This document shows, piece by piece, positions 8,210 to 15,282 of a stretch of 16,438 nucleotides of DNA (positions are counted from its first letter, which is position 1; every line of letters starts with the position of its first letter). Under the pieces are notes generated by a model, which did not search any database, was not told the origin of the DNA, and was given only the letters and a program-made list of their open reading frames with translations. The position numbers were made by a program, and so were the translations under genes. Origin of the DNA: Propionibacteriaceae bacterium (GTDB taxonomy: Bacteria; Actinomycetota; Actinomycetes; Propionibacteriales; Propionibacteriaceae); the NCBI GenBank assembly GCA_003153855.1, contig PMBM01000030.1, positions 103,118-119,555 of the forward strand, given 5' to 3'.

Positions 8210-9050
8210 GGCTGAGCTGAGGGCCCTCATCGTCGAAGCGATCCTCGAGCTGATGTCGCCGACGCCACGGCGCGCCCTGGTGATTTTCACCGGCGGGCTG
8301 CTGGGGTTCGACGACGCGATCGGTGAGCTCAAGCTCCTCGCCGCAGCCGGCGTCCAGCTGGACTACCTCCAGACCCCGAGCGCCATTCGTGTGCTGGACC
8401 AGGCCAAGATCCGGTCCGTCGGCATGCGCGAGGTGTCGAAGCGGATGGTCGAAGAGCACGACATGCTCATCGCGCCCACCCTGACCAGCAACATCGCGGC
8501 GAAGGTCTCTCACGGCGTCGCCGACTGCCTCGCCAGCAACCTGTTCAGCGAGTTCATCATGAGCAACCGGCTCGTGGTCGCTTCGCGAAGCGCGATCTGC
8601 CCAGACGACGCTCCCAAGAGGGGCTGGTTCCCGAACATGCCCCCTGCGTACGCCGACCTGCTCCGGGCCAACCTCGCCGCCCTCGCCTCCTTCGGGGTGC
8701 GGCTCTCGGACTCGCGCTTCCTGTACCGCACGGCGATCGCGGCCTGGGAAGGCCGAGACCGCGAGCGGCGCGCTCCCGTGGTGGCCGCGATCGGTACGTC
8801 CGTCGCCGGCCTGGTCGCTGGAGTCGCCGCACGGGCCACCGCAGAGCTCCCGACGTCAGCCACGGCAGACACCGTGGCCGCCGCTCCTCGGCCCGGCGTC
8901 GTGCCCTGCGAACTCAGCCTGATCAGCCAGCGGGTGATCCAGCCGCTGCCTGATGGTGTCGAGCTGCGGGTCACCGCCAGCGCGAAAGTGACCGCCATGG
9001 CGCGCGATCTTGCCGCTGCCCGTTCCATCCGGATCTCACGAGAGGTGTGA
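8202..9050 (+). CDS. pduM: PduM-like protein with a flavoprotein-type central domain
   Basis: This 282-residue protein sits in the pduM slot but is far longer than Salmonella PduM (163). The N-terminal helix (TEAELRALIVEAILELM) and the C-terminus (about 258-282, KVTAMARDLAAARSIRI) resemble the two ends of enteric PduM. The middle, about residues 24-190, looks like a homo-oligomeric flavoprotein domain of the Dfp/UbiX type: RALVIFTGGLLGF as the nucleotide loop, then HDMLIAPTLTSNIAAKVSHG, close to the iAPaTaNtiAKiahGiaD pattern of that family, then a Pro/Asn region ending FGVRLSDS. An Ala/Thr-rich linker (about 195-235) joins it to the tail. PduM is needed for proper compartment assembly in Salmonella; flavin binding here is inferred only. 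ATG 8202 is chosen over GTG 8199 because AAGGAG at 8189-8194 fits it. It overlaps eutJ by eight bases. Confidence 0.82.
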   Translation: MTEAELRALIVEAILELMSPTPRRALVIFTGGLLGFDDAIGELKLLAAAGVQLDYLQTPSAIRVLDQAKIRSVGMREVSKRMVEEHDMLIAPTLTSNIAAKVSHGVADCLASNLFSEFIMSNRLVVASRSAICPDDAPKRGWFPNMPPAYADLLRANLAALASFGVRLSDSRFLYRTAIAAWEGRDRERRAPVVAAIGTSVAGLVAGVAARATAELPTSATADTVAAAPRPGVVPCELSLISQRVIQPLPDGVELRVTASAKVTAMARDLAAARSIRISREV

Positions 9051-9051
9051 C

Positions 9052-9324
9052 ATGTTCTTGGCAAAGGTACGCGGGACAGTCGTCTCGACCAGTAAGGACG
9101 AGCGCCTTGTCGGATTCAAGCTGCTCGTCGTCGAGCGGCTCGGTATCGACGGCGGATACGTCGGGCTGCCCCAGGTAGCCGTCGACACCGTGGGCGCCGG
9201 CGTGGGCGAGACCGTGCTCGTCACCGGAGGCAGCTCCGCACGGTTCGCAGCGGCGCGTACGGACTCACCCATCGACTCGACGATCGTCGGGATCGTCGAC
9301 ACGGTGGAGATCGGGCCGGAGTAG
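9052..9324 (+). CDS. pduN: PduN, pentameric vertex shell protein
   Basis: This 90-residue member of the EutN/CcmL family (91 in Salmonella PduN) forms pentamers that cap the vertices of the shell. The sequence shows the family pattern: MFLAKVRGTVVSTSKDERLV at the start, GFKLLVVERLG, then DTVGAGVGETVLVTGGSSAR and a final DSTIVGIVDTVEI. ATG 9052 is chosen because it gives the family-typical start and lies one base after the pduM stop, with AGAGGT at 9041-9046 as ribosome site. An in-frame start at 9010 would lie inside pduM and is rejected. This is the only vertex protein gene in the window, so it should suffice to close the shell. Confidence 0.95.
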   Translation: MFLAKVRGTVVSTSKDERLVGFKLLVVERLGIDGGYVGLPQVAVDTVGAGVGETVLVTGGSSARFAAARTDSPIDSTIVGIVDTVEIGPE

Positions 9325-9326
9325 TC

Positions 9327-10334
9327 ATGCCGAACGTCTACACGCGCACCGGCGATGCCGGGCTGACCGGGCTGTTCGGCGGCTCGCGCGTGCCCAAGCA
9401 GGATCCGGGCGTCGAGGCGTATGGAACCGTCGACGAGGCCAACTCGGCGATCGGAGAGGCGAAGGCCGTCGCGATGGACGATTCTGTTCGCGCCACCCTC
9501 CACGCCATTCAGCAGCGGCTTTTCGTCGTGGCGGCTGAGCTCGCCAGTGACGCCAAAGGCCGCGAGATCCTCGACAACACGGTCAACGCTGCCGACGTCT
9601 CCGAGCTGGAGAGTCTCATCGACATGTGCCTCGAGGTGACCGGCCCCCAGCGCCAGTTCGTCATCCCCGGCCGCGACGTCCCGTCAGCCGCCCTCCACCG
9701 AGCCCGGACGGTGACGAGGCGCGCTGAGCGCCGGGTGCTCACCATGTCCGAGACCATCTCGGTGCGGCCGGAGCTGATCAAGTACCTCAACCGTCTGTCC
9801 GATGCGCTGTACGCACTGGCTCGGCTGACCGAGCACCACCACGACGTCGTCATGATCGAGCAGGTCGTACGTCGCAGCGTCGCCAAGCTGCTCGGAGCCG
9901 ATGCCGGCACGCCCGGAGCGCCGACCCGATACGACCTGGCCACGCTGAAGATCATGGCGGAGGCCGCTGAGGCCAAGGCTGTGGAGCTGGGCGTACCGAT
10001 CGTGTTCGCGGGCGTAGACGCGGGCGGCAACCTCATGCTGCTGCACCGCATGGATGACTCGCTGCTCGGCAGCATCGACATCGCCATCGGCAAGGCCTTC
10101 ACCTCCGCCGCTTTCAAGCTGCCCACCTCGGCACTCAAAGACCCGTCCACCCCTGCGGGCGACCTGTACGGAATCCAGAACTCCAACAGCGGCCGGGTGG
10201 TCGTCTTCGGGGGCGGACTCCCGGTCTTCGTCGACGGCCTGATCGCCGGCGGCATCGGCGTCTCCGGCGGCACGGTCGACCAGGACGTCTGCATCGTCAC
10301 GCACGCAATGTCCGCAGTTCAGGAAGCGAGATAG
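9327..10334 (+). CDS. pduO: PduO, ATP:cob(I)alamin adenosyltransferase with C-terminal heme-binding domain
   Basis: This enzyme makes the adenosylcobalamin needed by PduCDE. The product is 335 residues (336 in Salmonella) with both usual domains. The N-terminal adenosyltransferase domain (about 1-190) shows TRTGDAGLTGLFGGSRV at residues 5-21, the conserved ATP-binding start, and RPELIKYLNRLSDALYALAR near residue 148, the family signature around the active site. The C-terminal domain (about 200-335, DUF336/HbpS-like) shows PIVFAGVDAGGNLMLLHRMD and GRVVVFGGGLPVFVDG; in Salmonella this domain binds heme. The start ATG follows the pduN stop by two bases. No PduS cobalamin reductase is encoded in the window, so the electron source for reducing cob(II)alamin is unidentified. 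Confidence 0.96.
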   Translation: MPNVYTRTGDAGLTGLFGGSRVPKQDPGVEAYGTVDEANSAIGEAKAVAMDDSVRATLHAIQQRLFVVAAELASDAKGREILDNTVNAADVSELESLIDMCLEVTGPQRQFVIPGRDVPSAALHRARTVTRRAERRVLTMSETISVRPELIKYLNRLSDALYALARLTEHHHDVVMIEQVVRRSVAKLLGADAGTPGAPTRYDLATLKIMAEAAEAKAVELGVPIVFAGVDAGGNLMLLHRMDDSLLGSIDIAIGKAFTSAAFKLPTSALKDPSTPAGDLYGIQNSNSGRVVVFGGGLPVFVDGLIAGGIGVSGGTVDQDVCIVTHAMSAVQEAR

Positions 10335-10336
10335 CC

Positions 10337-11737
10337 ATGAGCACCATCAGTCCGGAGACCGTCCGTCAGGTCGTCGCAGACGTCATCCGCGAGGTCGTCA
10401 GCCGCAACGCGACCAGTTCCCCCAGCGACGGAATCTTCCCTGACATGGACAGCGCGATCGTCGCTGCCGACACTGCGTGGAAGGCGTACCTCGGCTGCTC
10501 GATGAAGGACCGCGCCCGGTTCGTCAAGGCGCTCCGCGACGTCGCCCTGATCCCCGAGCATCTCGAGTTCATGTCCCGCTCGACGGTCGAGGAGACCGGC
10601 ATGGGGAATGTGCCCGACAAGATCATCAAGAACCGGGCTGTCGCCGAGCTCACGCCCGGCACGGAGGACCTGGTGACCGAGGCCTGGTCCGGCGACGACG
10701 GCCTGACGACGATCGAGATCTCGCCGTTCGGCGTGATCGGCGCCATCACCCCCGTCACCAACCCGACCGAGACCATCATCAACAACAGCATCGGCATGCT
10801 GGCTGCCGGCAACGCCGTGGTGTTCAGCCCCCACCCGAGGGCGACGACCATCAGCCACTGGGTCATCCGTCAGTTCAACGAGGCGCTCGCGGCGGTCGGC
10901 GCACCGCCCAACCTGATCGTCACGGTCATGGAACCGTCGATCGAGAACACCAACGCGATGATGGAGCACAAGCTGGTACGCCTCCTGGTCGCCACGGGCG
11001 GTCCTGGGATCGTCAAGGCGGTGCTCTCCAGCGGCAAGAAGGCGATCGGCGCGGGGGCCGGCAACCCACCGGTGCTCGTCGACACCACCGCCAACATCGA
11101 GAAGGCGGCCAAGGACATCGTCGACGGGGCGAGCTTCGACCACAACCTCCCCTGCACCGCGGAGAAGGAAGTGCTCGCCGTCGCCTCGATCACCGACCTC
11201 CTGAAGTTCGAGATGCTCAAGCACGGCGCGTACGAGCTGCGCGACCCCGAGCTCATCGCGAAGCTGGCGGCCCTCGTCGTCGACGGTCGCCACGCGGTGA
11301 CGGGGTGGATCGGAAAGTCTGCCCCCGTGCTGCTCGAGGCGATCGGTGTCACCGCTCCGGCCGGTACCCGGCTGATCATCGCCGAGGTGCCCTTCGAGCA
11401 CCCCTTCGTGCGTGTCGAGCTGATGATGCCCGTCCTGCCGATCGTCCGGGTCAAGGACGTCGAAGAGGGCATGGACCTCGCGGTCATCGCCGAGCACGGC
11501 AACCGGCACACCGCGATCATGCACTCCTCCGACGTGAACAACCTGACCAAGATGGCCAAGCGCATCCAGACCACGATCTTCGTCAAGAACGGACCGTCGT
11601 ACGCAGGCATCGGGATCGGTGGCGAGGGGTACTGCTCCTTCACGATCGCGGGCCCCACGGGCGAGGGACTCACCTCCGCCCGTACCTTCGCCCGCCGTCG
11701 TCGCTGCGTCCTCGTCGGTGGGTTCAACGTCCGCTGA
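10337..11737 (+). CDS. pduP: PduP, CoA-acylating propionaldehyde dehydrogenase
   Basis: This enzyme oxidises propionaldehyde with NAD+ and CoA to propionyl-CoA inside the compartment. The product is 466 residues (464 in Salmonella). The catalytic cysteine is C273 in SFDHNLPCTAEKEVLAV. The cofactor region SPFGVIGAITPVTNPTETI and the segment LLVATGGPGIVKAVLSSGKK are typical of acylating aldehyde dehydrogenases. Residues 5-22 (SPETVRQVVADVIREVVS) form the encapsulation helix, followed by a short Ser/Asn-rich linker. The C-terminus TFARRRRCVLVGGFNVR matches PduP. AGGAAG at 10320-10325 precedes ATG 10337, two bases after the pduO stop. It is the last gene of the operon seen here. No pduQ alcohol dehydrogenase follows to regenerate NAD+ within the compartment. 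Confidence 0.97.
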   Translation: MSTISPETVRQVVADVIREVVSRNATSSPSDGIFPDMDSAIVAADTAWKAYLGCSMKDRARFVKALRDVALIPEHLEFMSRSTVEETGMGNVPDKIIKNRAVAELTPGTEDLVTEAWSGDDGLTTIEISPFGVIGAITPVTNPTETIINNSIGMLAAGNAVVFSPHPRATTISHWVIRQFNEALAAVGAPPNLIVTVMEPSIENTNAMMEHKLVRLLVATGGPGIVKAVLSSGKKAIGAGAGNPPVLVDTTANIEKAAKDIVDGASFDHNLPCTAEKEVLAVASITDLLKFEMLKHGAYELRDPELIAKLAALVVDGRHAVTGWIGKSAPVLLEAIGVTAPAGTRLIIAEVPFEHPFVRVELMMPVLPIVRVKDVEEGMDLAVIAEHGNRHTAIMHSSDVNNLTKMAKRIQTTIFVKNGPSYAGIGIGGEGYCSFTIAGPTGEGLTSARTFARRRRCVLVGGFNVR

Positions 11738-11740
11738 ACC
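11721..11740. terminator. Candidate shared terminator hairpin at the end of the PDU operon
   Basis: GGTTCA (11721-11726) and TGAACC (11735-11740) form a perfect 6-bp stem with an 8-base loop spanning the pduP stop codon. A second outer pair, GTGGG (11718-11722) and CCCAC (11752-11756), gives an alternative fold. Only 10 bp separate pduP from the convergent oxidoreductase gene, so any terminator must overlap coding sequence. There is no T-tract on either side, so intrinsic termination is only a possibility. Confidence 0.3.
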
Positions 11741-11747
11741 AGAACGA

Positions 11748-13265
11748 CTAGCCCACGGTGACGTGGATCGTGTGCAGGCCCGACGAGCCGTTGGGGAACG
11801 GGTCGGCGACCGCTTCGTCCTGTGCCTTGCCCGCCGCGTCGATGACCCGTACCTGAAGGTCGTGGTCGCCCTTGCCGGCATCCCAGGTCCAGATCCACTG
11901 CCGCCAGTACTCGATGCCGGCGTCGGGGCCGAGGGTCAGGTCGTTCCAGGGTCCCTGGTCGACGCGTACCTGCACCTTGCCGACCCCCACGCCGTGAGCC
12001 CACGCCGTGCCACCCACGGTGACGCTGCCCACGGAGAGGTGGGCGCCGGGTCGAGGGACCTCGATCCGAGAGCTCGGCTTGATGGGTCCGTGGTCGGACC
12101 AGCCCAGCTTCGTCCAGTACGCCTGGTTCTTGGCGAACGTGGTGACCTCCATCTTGGTCAGCCACTTCGTCGCCCCCACGAACCCGTACAGGCCGGGCGT
12201 GAGCAGGCGTACGGGGAACCCGTGCTCCTGGGGCAGGGCGGCGCCGTTCATCCCGTACACCACGAGGGCGTCCCGGTCGTCCATCAGCGCCCCCAGCGGC
12301 GTGCTCACCGAGAAGTTGTCGACGGAGGATGACAGCACCATGTCCGCACCCGGCTGTACGCCGGCACGGGCCAGCAGCTGCGAGGTCCGTACGCCCAGCC
12401 ACAGCGCCGACCCGATCAGGTTCTGGCCCACCTCGTTCGACACGCACTCGAGCGTCACTGGCCGTTCGATCGCGTCCATCGCGAGCAGCTCGTCCCAGCT
12501 GATCGTGAAGGGGTTGTCCACGAGACCGGAGATCGAGAGGTGCCAGCCGCTGACGTCGACGGAGGGGGCGCTCAGGGCGGTGTCGATGCGGTAGAAGTCG
12601 GACGCGGGGGTCACGAACGGACTCAGCCCGGGCACACGCGCCTCGAGGCCGGTGGGGAGGGGCGTGACCGACCGGGTCGGCAGAGTCACCGCCTGGGCTC
12701 CGCCTCCCCCACGGGGCCACTGCCCGACGAGGGCGCTCACGACTCCGAGACCGCCCACACCGAGGGCGAGACGGAACCACGCCCTCCGGCCGCGGTCGTC
12801 CTCGACCGGCGCGTCGCTGGCATCTGCAGACGCCCGTACGAGCCGGCGCAGTGCCCAGGCGCCGACTGCCAGGGCCGCGACCCCGGGCGCCCACCAGAGC
12901 ACCTCGCGGCCCGAGTTGGGCCACGCAGCTGCTATCGCTGTCGCCGCCAGGGCCGCGCTGCAGATCAGCCCCGCCAGCGACGAGCGACGAGCGACGAGCC
13001 CGACCAGCGCACCGAGGCCCAGCGTCACCACGATCGCGCCCACCACGAGCACGGCCTTGTCCGCGGTGCCGAGGGTCGAGGTGGCCCAGTCCTTGACCGG
13101 ACCGGGCGTCAGGTCGATGGCCCGCGAGGCGACAGCGACGACGGGCGACGATGCGGGAGCGAGGAGGGAGGCGAAGTGTCCTGCCCCGAGTCCTGCGCCC
13201 GTCGCGAGCACGCCGTTGAGTGCGGCGCGGCCCCGCGGGACCCCTTCGTCACGCTGTGTCGTCAT
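11748..13265 (-). CDS. Membrane-anchored molybdopterin-dependent oxidoreductase (sulfite oxidase type)
   Basis: The product is 505 residues. The N-terminal 185 residues contain about five hydrophobic segments (roughly 14-36, 71-92, 97-116, 121-140 and 163-183), so the protein is anchored with the catalytic part probably outside. Residues about 205-400 are the sulfite-oxidase-type molybdopterin domain: WHLSISGLVDNPFTISWDEL, then VTLECVSNEVGQNLIG with the molybdenum-ligand cysteine C274, then HGFPVRLLTPGLYGFVGAT and KWLTKMEVT. The C-terminal part (about 405-505) is the dimerisation domain, ending with HTIHVTVG. The substrate is unknown; relatives include sulfite oxidases and YedY/MsrP-type reductases. 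A weak GGTGAG ribosome site precedes ATG 13265. It converges on pduP and has no evident role in propanediol use. Confidence 0.88.
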   Translation of the reverse strand: MTTQRDEGVPRGRAALNGVLATGAGLGAGHFASLLAPASSPVVAVASRAIDLTPGPVKDWATSTLGTADKAVLVVGAIVVTLGLGALVGLVARRSSLAGLICSAALAATAIAAAWPNSGREVLWWAPGVAALAVGAWALRRLVRASADASDAPVEDDRGRRAWFRLALGVGGLGVVSALVGQWPRGGGGAQAVTLPTRSVTPLPTGLEARVPGLSPFVTPASDFYRIDTALSAPSVDVSGWHLSISGLVDNPFTISWDELLAMDAIERPVTLECVSNEVGQNLIGSALWLGVRTSQLLARAGVQPGADMVLSSSVDNFSVSTPLGALMDDRDALVVYGMNGAALPQEHGFPVRLLTPGLYGFVGATKWLTKMEVTTFAKNQAYWTKLGWSDHGPIKPSSRIEVPRPGAHLSVGSVTVGGTAWAHGVGVGKVQVRVDQGPWNDLTLGPDAGIEYWRQWIWTWDAGKGDHDLQVRVIDAAGKAQDEAVADPFPNGSSGLHTIHVTVG

Positions 13266-13313
13266 CTCTCACCGTCACTGGAAACGCACGTGTCCTGCGA
13301 GAGTACAGACAAG

Positions 13314-13330
13314 CCCCAAGGACCTTGGGG
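13314..13330. repeat. Perfect 17-bp palindrome upstream of the oxidoreductase gene
   Basis: CCCCAAGG-A-CCTTGGGG is a perfect inverted repeat with a one-base centre, 48-65 bases upstream of the oxidoreductase start on the minus strand. A weak -10-like TACTCT (plus-strand 13300-13305) lies just downstream of it on the minus strand, so the palindrome would cover the -35 region. It could be an operator. It could also fold as a 6-bp hairpin downstream of the cupin gene, but no T-tract follows. The rest of the 172-bp gap 13266-13437 shows nothing else clear. Confidence 0.45.
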
Positions 13331-13437
13331 ATGCGGTGACAAGGCCTGACGGCTTCGAAAGGTCGTTCCGTACCGGGCAACGCCGGTTTGTCCGCGCGCG
13401 TCGTGGCTCCTCGAGCATGGACAGGGTCAGCCCGGGA

Positions 13438-13914
13438 TCAGGCCTTCTTGTCGGGTTCGGTGTTCTTCGGCTGTACGGACCACTCCGGCGGCTCGTCGCG
13501 CCCCGACTTCTCGTCCTTCTCGGCGTCGTCAGAGGTCTTCTGGACGATGCCGGGTGTGTGGTGGGTGGGCGCGTACACCACGTACAGGCGCATGTCCTCG
13601 TCGCCGGTGTTGACGATGTCGTGCCACGTACCGGCGGGGACCTGCACGCTCCAGCCGTCCTCGACGTCGAGCTGGAAGCTCAGGTCGTCCTCCTTCGGGC
13701 CCATCGTGACGTGGCCCTTGCCGGCATCGAGCCGTACGAACTGGTCCGTCTCGGGGTGCGCCTCGAGCCCGATCGAGGAGCCCGGCGGGATCGACATCAG
13801 CGTCACCTGCAGGTAGCGCCCCGACCAGGCCACCGTCCGGTAGTTGCTGTTCTCTTTCGTCGCCGTCTCGAGGTCGAAGGCGTTCGGCTGAGGTCCGTTG
13901 TCCGTGATCTTCAT
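13438..13914 (-). CDS. Small cupin-domain protein of unknown substrate
   Basis: The product is 158 residues with one cupin barrel (about residues 25-120) and a charged C-terminal tail rich in Asp, Glu, Lys and Pro that ends PKNTEPDKKA. Cupin motif 1 appears as SIGLEAHPETDQFVRLDAGKG, with Glu in place of the first His of the usual H-x-H. Cupin motif 2 is complete as GWSVQVPAGTWHDIVN. This form of motif 1 is, as far as I recall, normal for this small-cupin family, so it is probably still metal-binding. The start at 13914 is chosen because AGAGGAGA (13920-13927) lies five bases before it; the frame is open further upstream to 14013 but without family-like sequence. It is on the same strand as the oxidoreductase and manD, with gaps of 141 and 172 bp, so it may have its own promoter. 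Confidence 0.85.
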   Translation of the reverse strand: MKITDNGPQPNAFDLETATKENSNYRTVAWSGRYLQVTLMSIPPGSSIGLEAHPETDQFVRLDAGKGHVTMGPKEDDLSFQLDVEDGWSVQVPAGTWHDIVNTGDEDMRLYVVYAPTHHTPGIVQKTSDDAEKDEKSGRDEPPEWSVQPKNTEPDKKA

Positions 13915-13919
13915 CTCTG

Positions 13920-13927
13920 TCTCCTCT
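13920..13927 (-). promoter_or_regulatory. Ribosome binding site deciding the cupin gene start
   Basis: On the minus strand AGAGGAGA lies five bases before ATG 13914. It supports the short form of the cupin protein and argues against the in-frame start at 14013. Confidence 0.65.
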
Positions 13928-13974
13928 GGTGGGTCTGGGGCGCCGTGGCCGCATCGTGGCCAAGCGCGCACTTC

Positions 13975-14017
13975 CCTATTACCCATAGGTGAACCGGTCC
14001 CCGCGCGAAACACCGGT
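13975..14017. repeat. Cluster of small inverted repeats between manD and the cupin gene
   Basis: CCTAT (13975-13979) and ATAGG (13985-13989) form a 5-bp stem with a 5-base loop. Next to it, two copies of the self-complementary ACCGGT (13993-13998 and 14012-14017) lie 19 bp apart and can also pair as a 6-bp stem. They sit about 40 bases after the manD stop and 60-100 bases before the cupin start on the minus strand. They may be the manD terminator or operators for the cupin promoter. The minus strand reads GGGTAATAG here, a possible -10 region. Confidence 0.3.
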
Positions 14018-14055
14018 CGAGGTTGAGGTGGTCGTCTCCGGGTCCCGTACGAGCG

Positions 14056-15270
14056 TCACCAATCCAGGACAGAGCCGTCCATACGACGTGCCACCGGAAG
14101 GTAGGCGGTGGCATAGGGGTGGGCGTTCAGGAGCTCCTCGTCGATGTCGACGCCGAGGCCGGGAGCCTCCCCCGGTTGCAGGACACCGTCGGCGTAGCTC
14201 CACGCGTGGGGGAAGGCCTCGTGGACGAGGTCGTCGTAGCCCATGTACTCCTGGATCCCGAAGTTGTGGGTCGAGGCGCCCATGTGGATGCTCGCCGCGA
14301 GCGCGATGGGCGACACGTCGGACGGACCGTGAGGGCCGGCCTTGACGCCGTGGACCTCGGCGAGCGCGTAGATCTTGCGGGAGTGGCTGATGCCGCCCGC
14401 GTGCACGACTGCTGTCCGGATGTAGTCGATGAGCCGGTTCTCGATCAGGTACTGGCAGTCCCAGACGCTGTTGAACACCTCGCCGATCGCCAGAGGCGTG
14501 GTGGAGGCGCTGCGGACGAAACGCATCGCCTCCTGGTCCTCCGCCGGCGTGACATCCTCCAGCCAGAAGAGGTTGAAGGGCTCGACCGCTCTGGCCAGCC
14601 GGGCGCCTTGCGTGGGCGTGAGCCGGTGGTGCGCGTCGTGCAGCAGCTGGATGTCGTCGCCCACCTTCTCGCGAACGGCGGCCAGCACCTTGGGCACGTG
14701 CCGGATGTAGGCGTCTGCGTCGAAGCGCTCCTCCGACGGCCGGGCCGCGCGACCGGCCGGCTCGTAGTTCGGGTCCTTGGAAACGCCGTACACCTTGTCG
14801 AGTCCGGGCACACCGGACTGGACGCGGATGTGCTTGGCGCCCTTGGCGATGTGGGCCTCCACGGCGTTCAGCAGTGCTGGGATGTCCCAGCCGAACGCGT
14901 GGCCGTAGGTGGGGACGGCCTCCCGTACGCGGCCACCCAGCAACTGGTAGACGGGGAGGTTGGCCCGCTTGCCGAGGATGTCCCACAGCGCGAGGTCGAT
15001 GGCACCGATCGCCGCCATGGTGACCGGGCCCCGGCGCCAGTATGCGCCGCGGTACAGGTACTGCCAGATGTCCTCGATGCGGCTCGGGTCGAGGTCGATG
15101 AGCAGGGGCGCTATGTGATCGCGCAGGTAGGACGCCACGGCGAGCTCGCGACCGTTGACGGTGGCGTCACCGAGGCCGGTGATGCCGTCCGCGGTGGTGA
15201 TCCGCAGTGTGACGAAGTTGCGCGTCGGGCTCGAGACGAGCACCTCGGCCTTGACGATCCGATCCGACAT
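14056..15270 (-). CDS. ManD-subgroup enolase-superfamily sugar-acid dehydratase (mannonate/gluconate dehydratase family)
   Basis: The product is 404 residues, the usual size for this subgroup (also known as RspA or starvation-sensing protein). Members dehydrate D-mannonate and/or D-gluconate to 2-keto-3-deoxygluconate, some very slowly. Visible landmarks are IRVQSGVPGLDKVYGV with Tyr161, LLHDAHHRLTP with D212 and H214, FWLEDVTPAEDQE and PLAIGEVFNSVWDC (two further metal-ligand glutamates), HAGGISHSRKI, and GPHGPSDVSP with H314. These lie two positions after the catalytic residues I recall for the Novosphingobium enzyme (Y159, D210, H212). Position 316 is Pro, a form I recall as linked to low-activity members. 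GAGGAGC (15276-15282) supports the start at 15270; upstream in-frame codons to 15495 are non-coding in character. It is divergent from a transporter lipoprotein gene. Confidence 0.92.
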   Translation of the reverse strand: MSDRIVKAEVLVSSPTRNFVTLRITTADGITGLGDATVNGRELAVASYLRDHIAPLLIDLDPSRIEDIWQYLYRGAYWRRGPVTMAAIGAIDLALWDILGKRANLPVYQLLGGRVREAVPTYGHAFGWDIPALLNAVEAHIAKGAKHIRVQSGVPGLDKVYGVSKDPNYEPAGRAARPSEERFDADAYIRHVPKVLAAVREKVGDDIQLLHDAHHRLTPTQGARLARAVEPFNLFWLEDVTPAEDQEAMRFVRSASTTPLAIGEVFNSVWDCQYLIENRLIDYIRTAVVHAGGISHSRKIYALAEVHGVKAGPHGPSDVSPIALAASIHMGASTHNFGIQEYMGYDDLVHEAFPHAWSYADGVLQPGEAPGLGVDIDEELLNAHPYATAYLPVARRMDGSVLDW

Positions 15271-15275
15271 TGCGT

Positions 15276-15282
15276 GCTCCTC
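15276..15282 (-). promoter_or_regulatory. Ribosome binding site of the manD-family gene
   Basis: GAGGAGC on the minus strand lies five bases before ATG 15270 and fixes the start. It argues against a 75-residue N-terminal extension that the open frame would permit. Confidence 0.65.

Noticed and set aside
10319-12924. Long minus-strand open frames (10319-11881 and 10870-12924) over pduP and the oxidoreductase
   Set aside because: Arg/Asp/Gly-rich shadow translations without motifs; the real genes in other frames have clear family motifs.
13438-13914. Loss of the first metal-binding His in cupin motif 1 as a sign of a dead enzyme
   Set aside because: The GLEAHPETDQF form of motif 1 is, as far as I recall, normal in this family, and motif 2 is intact.
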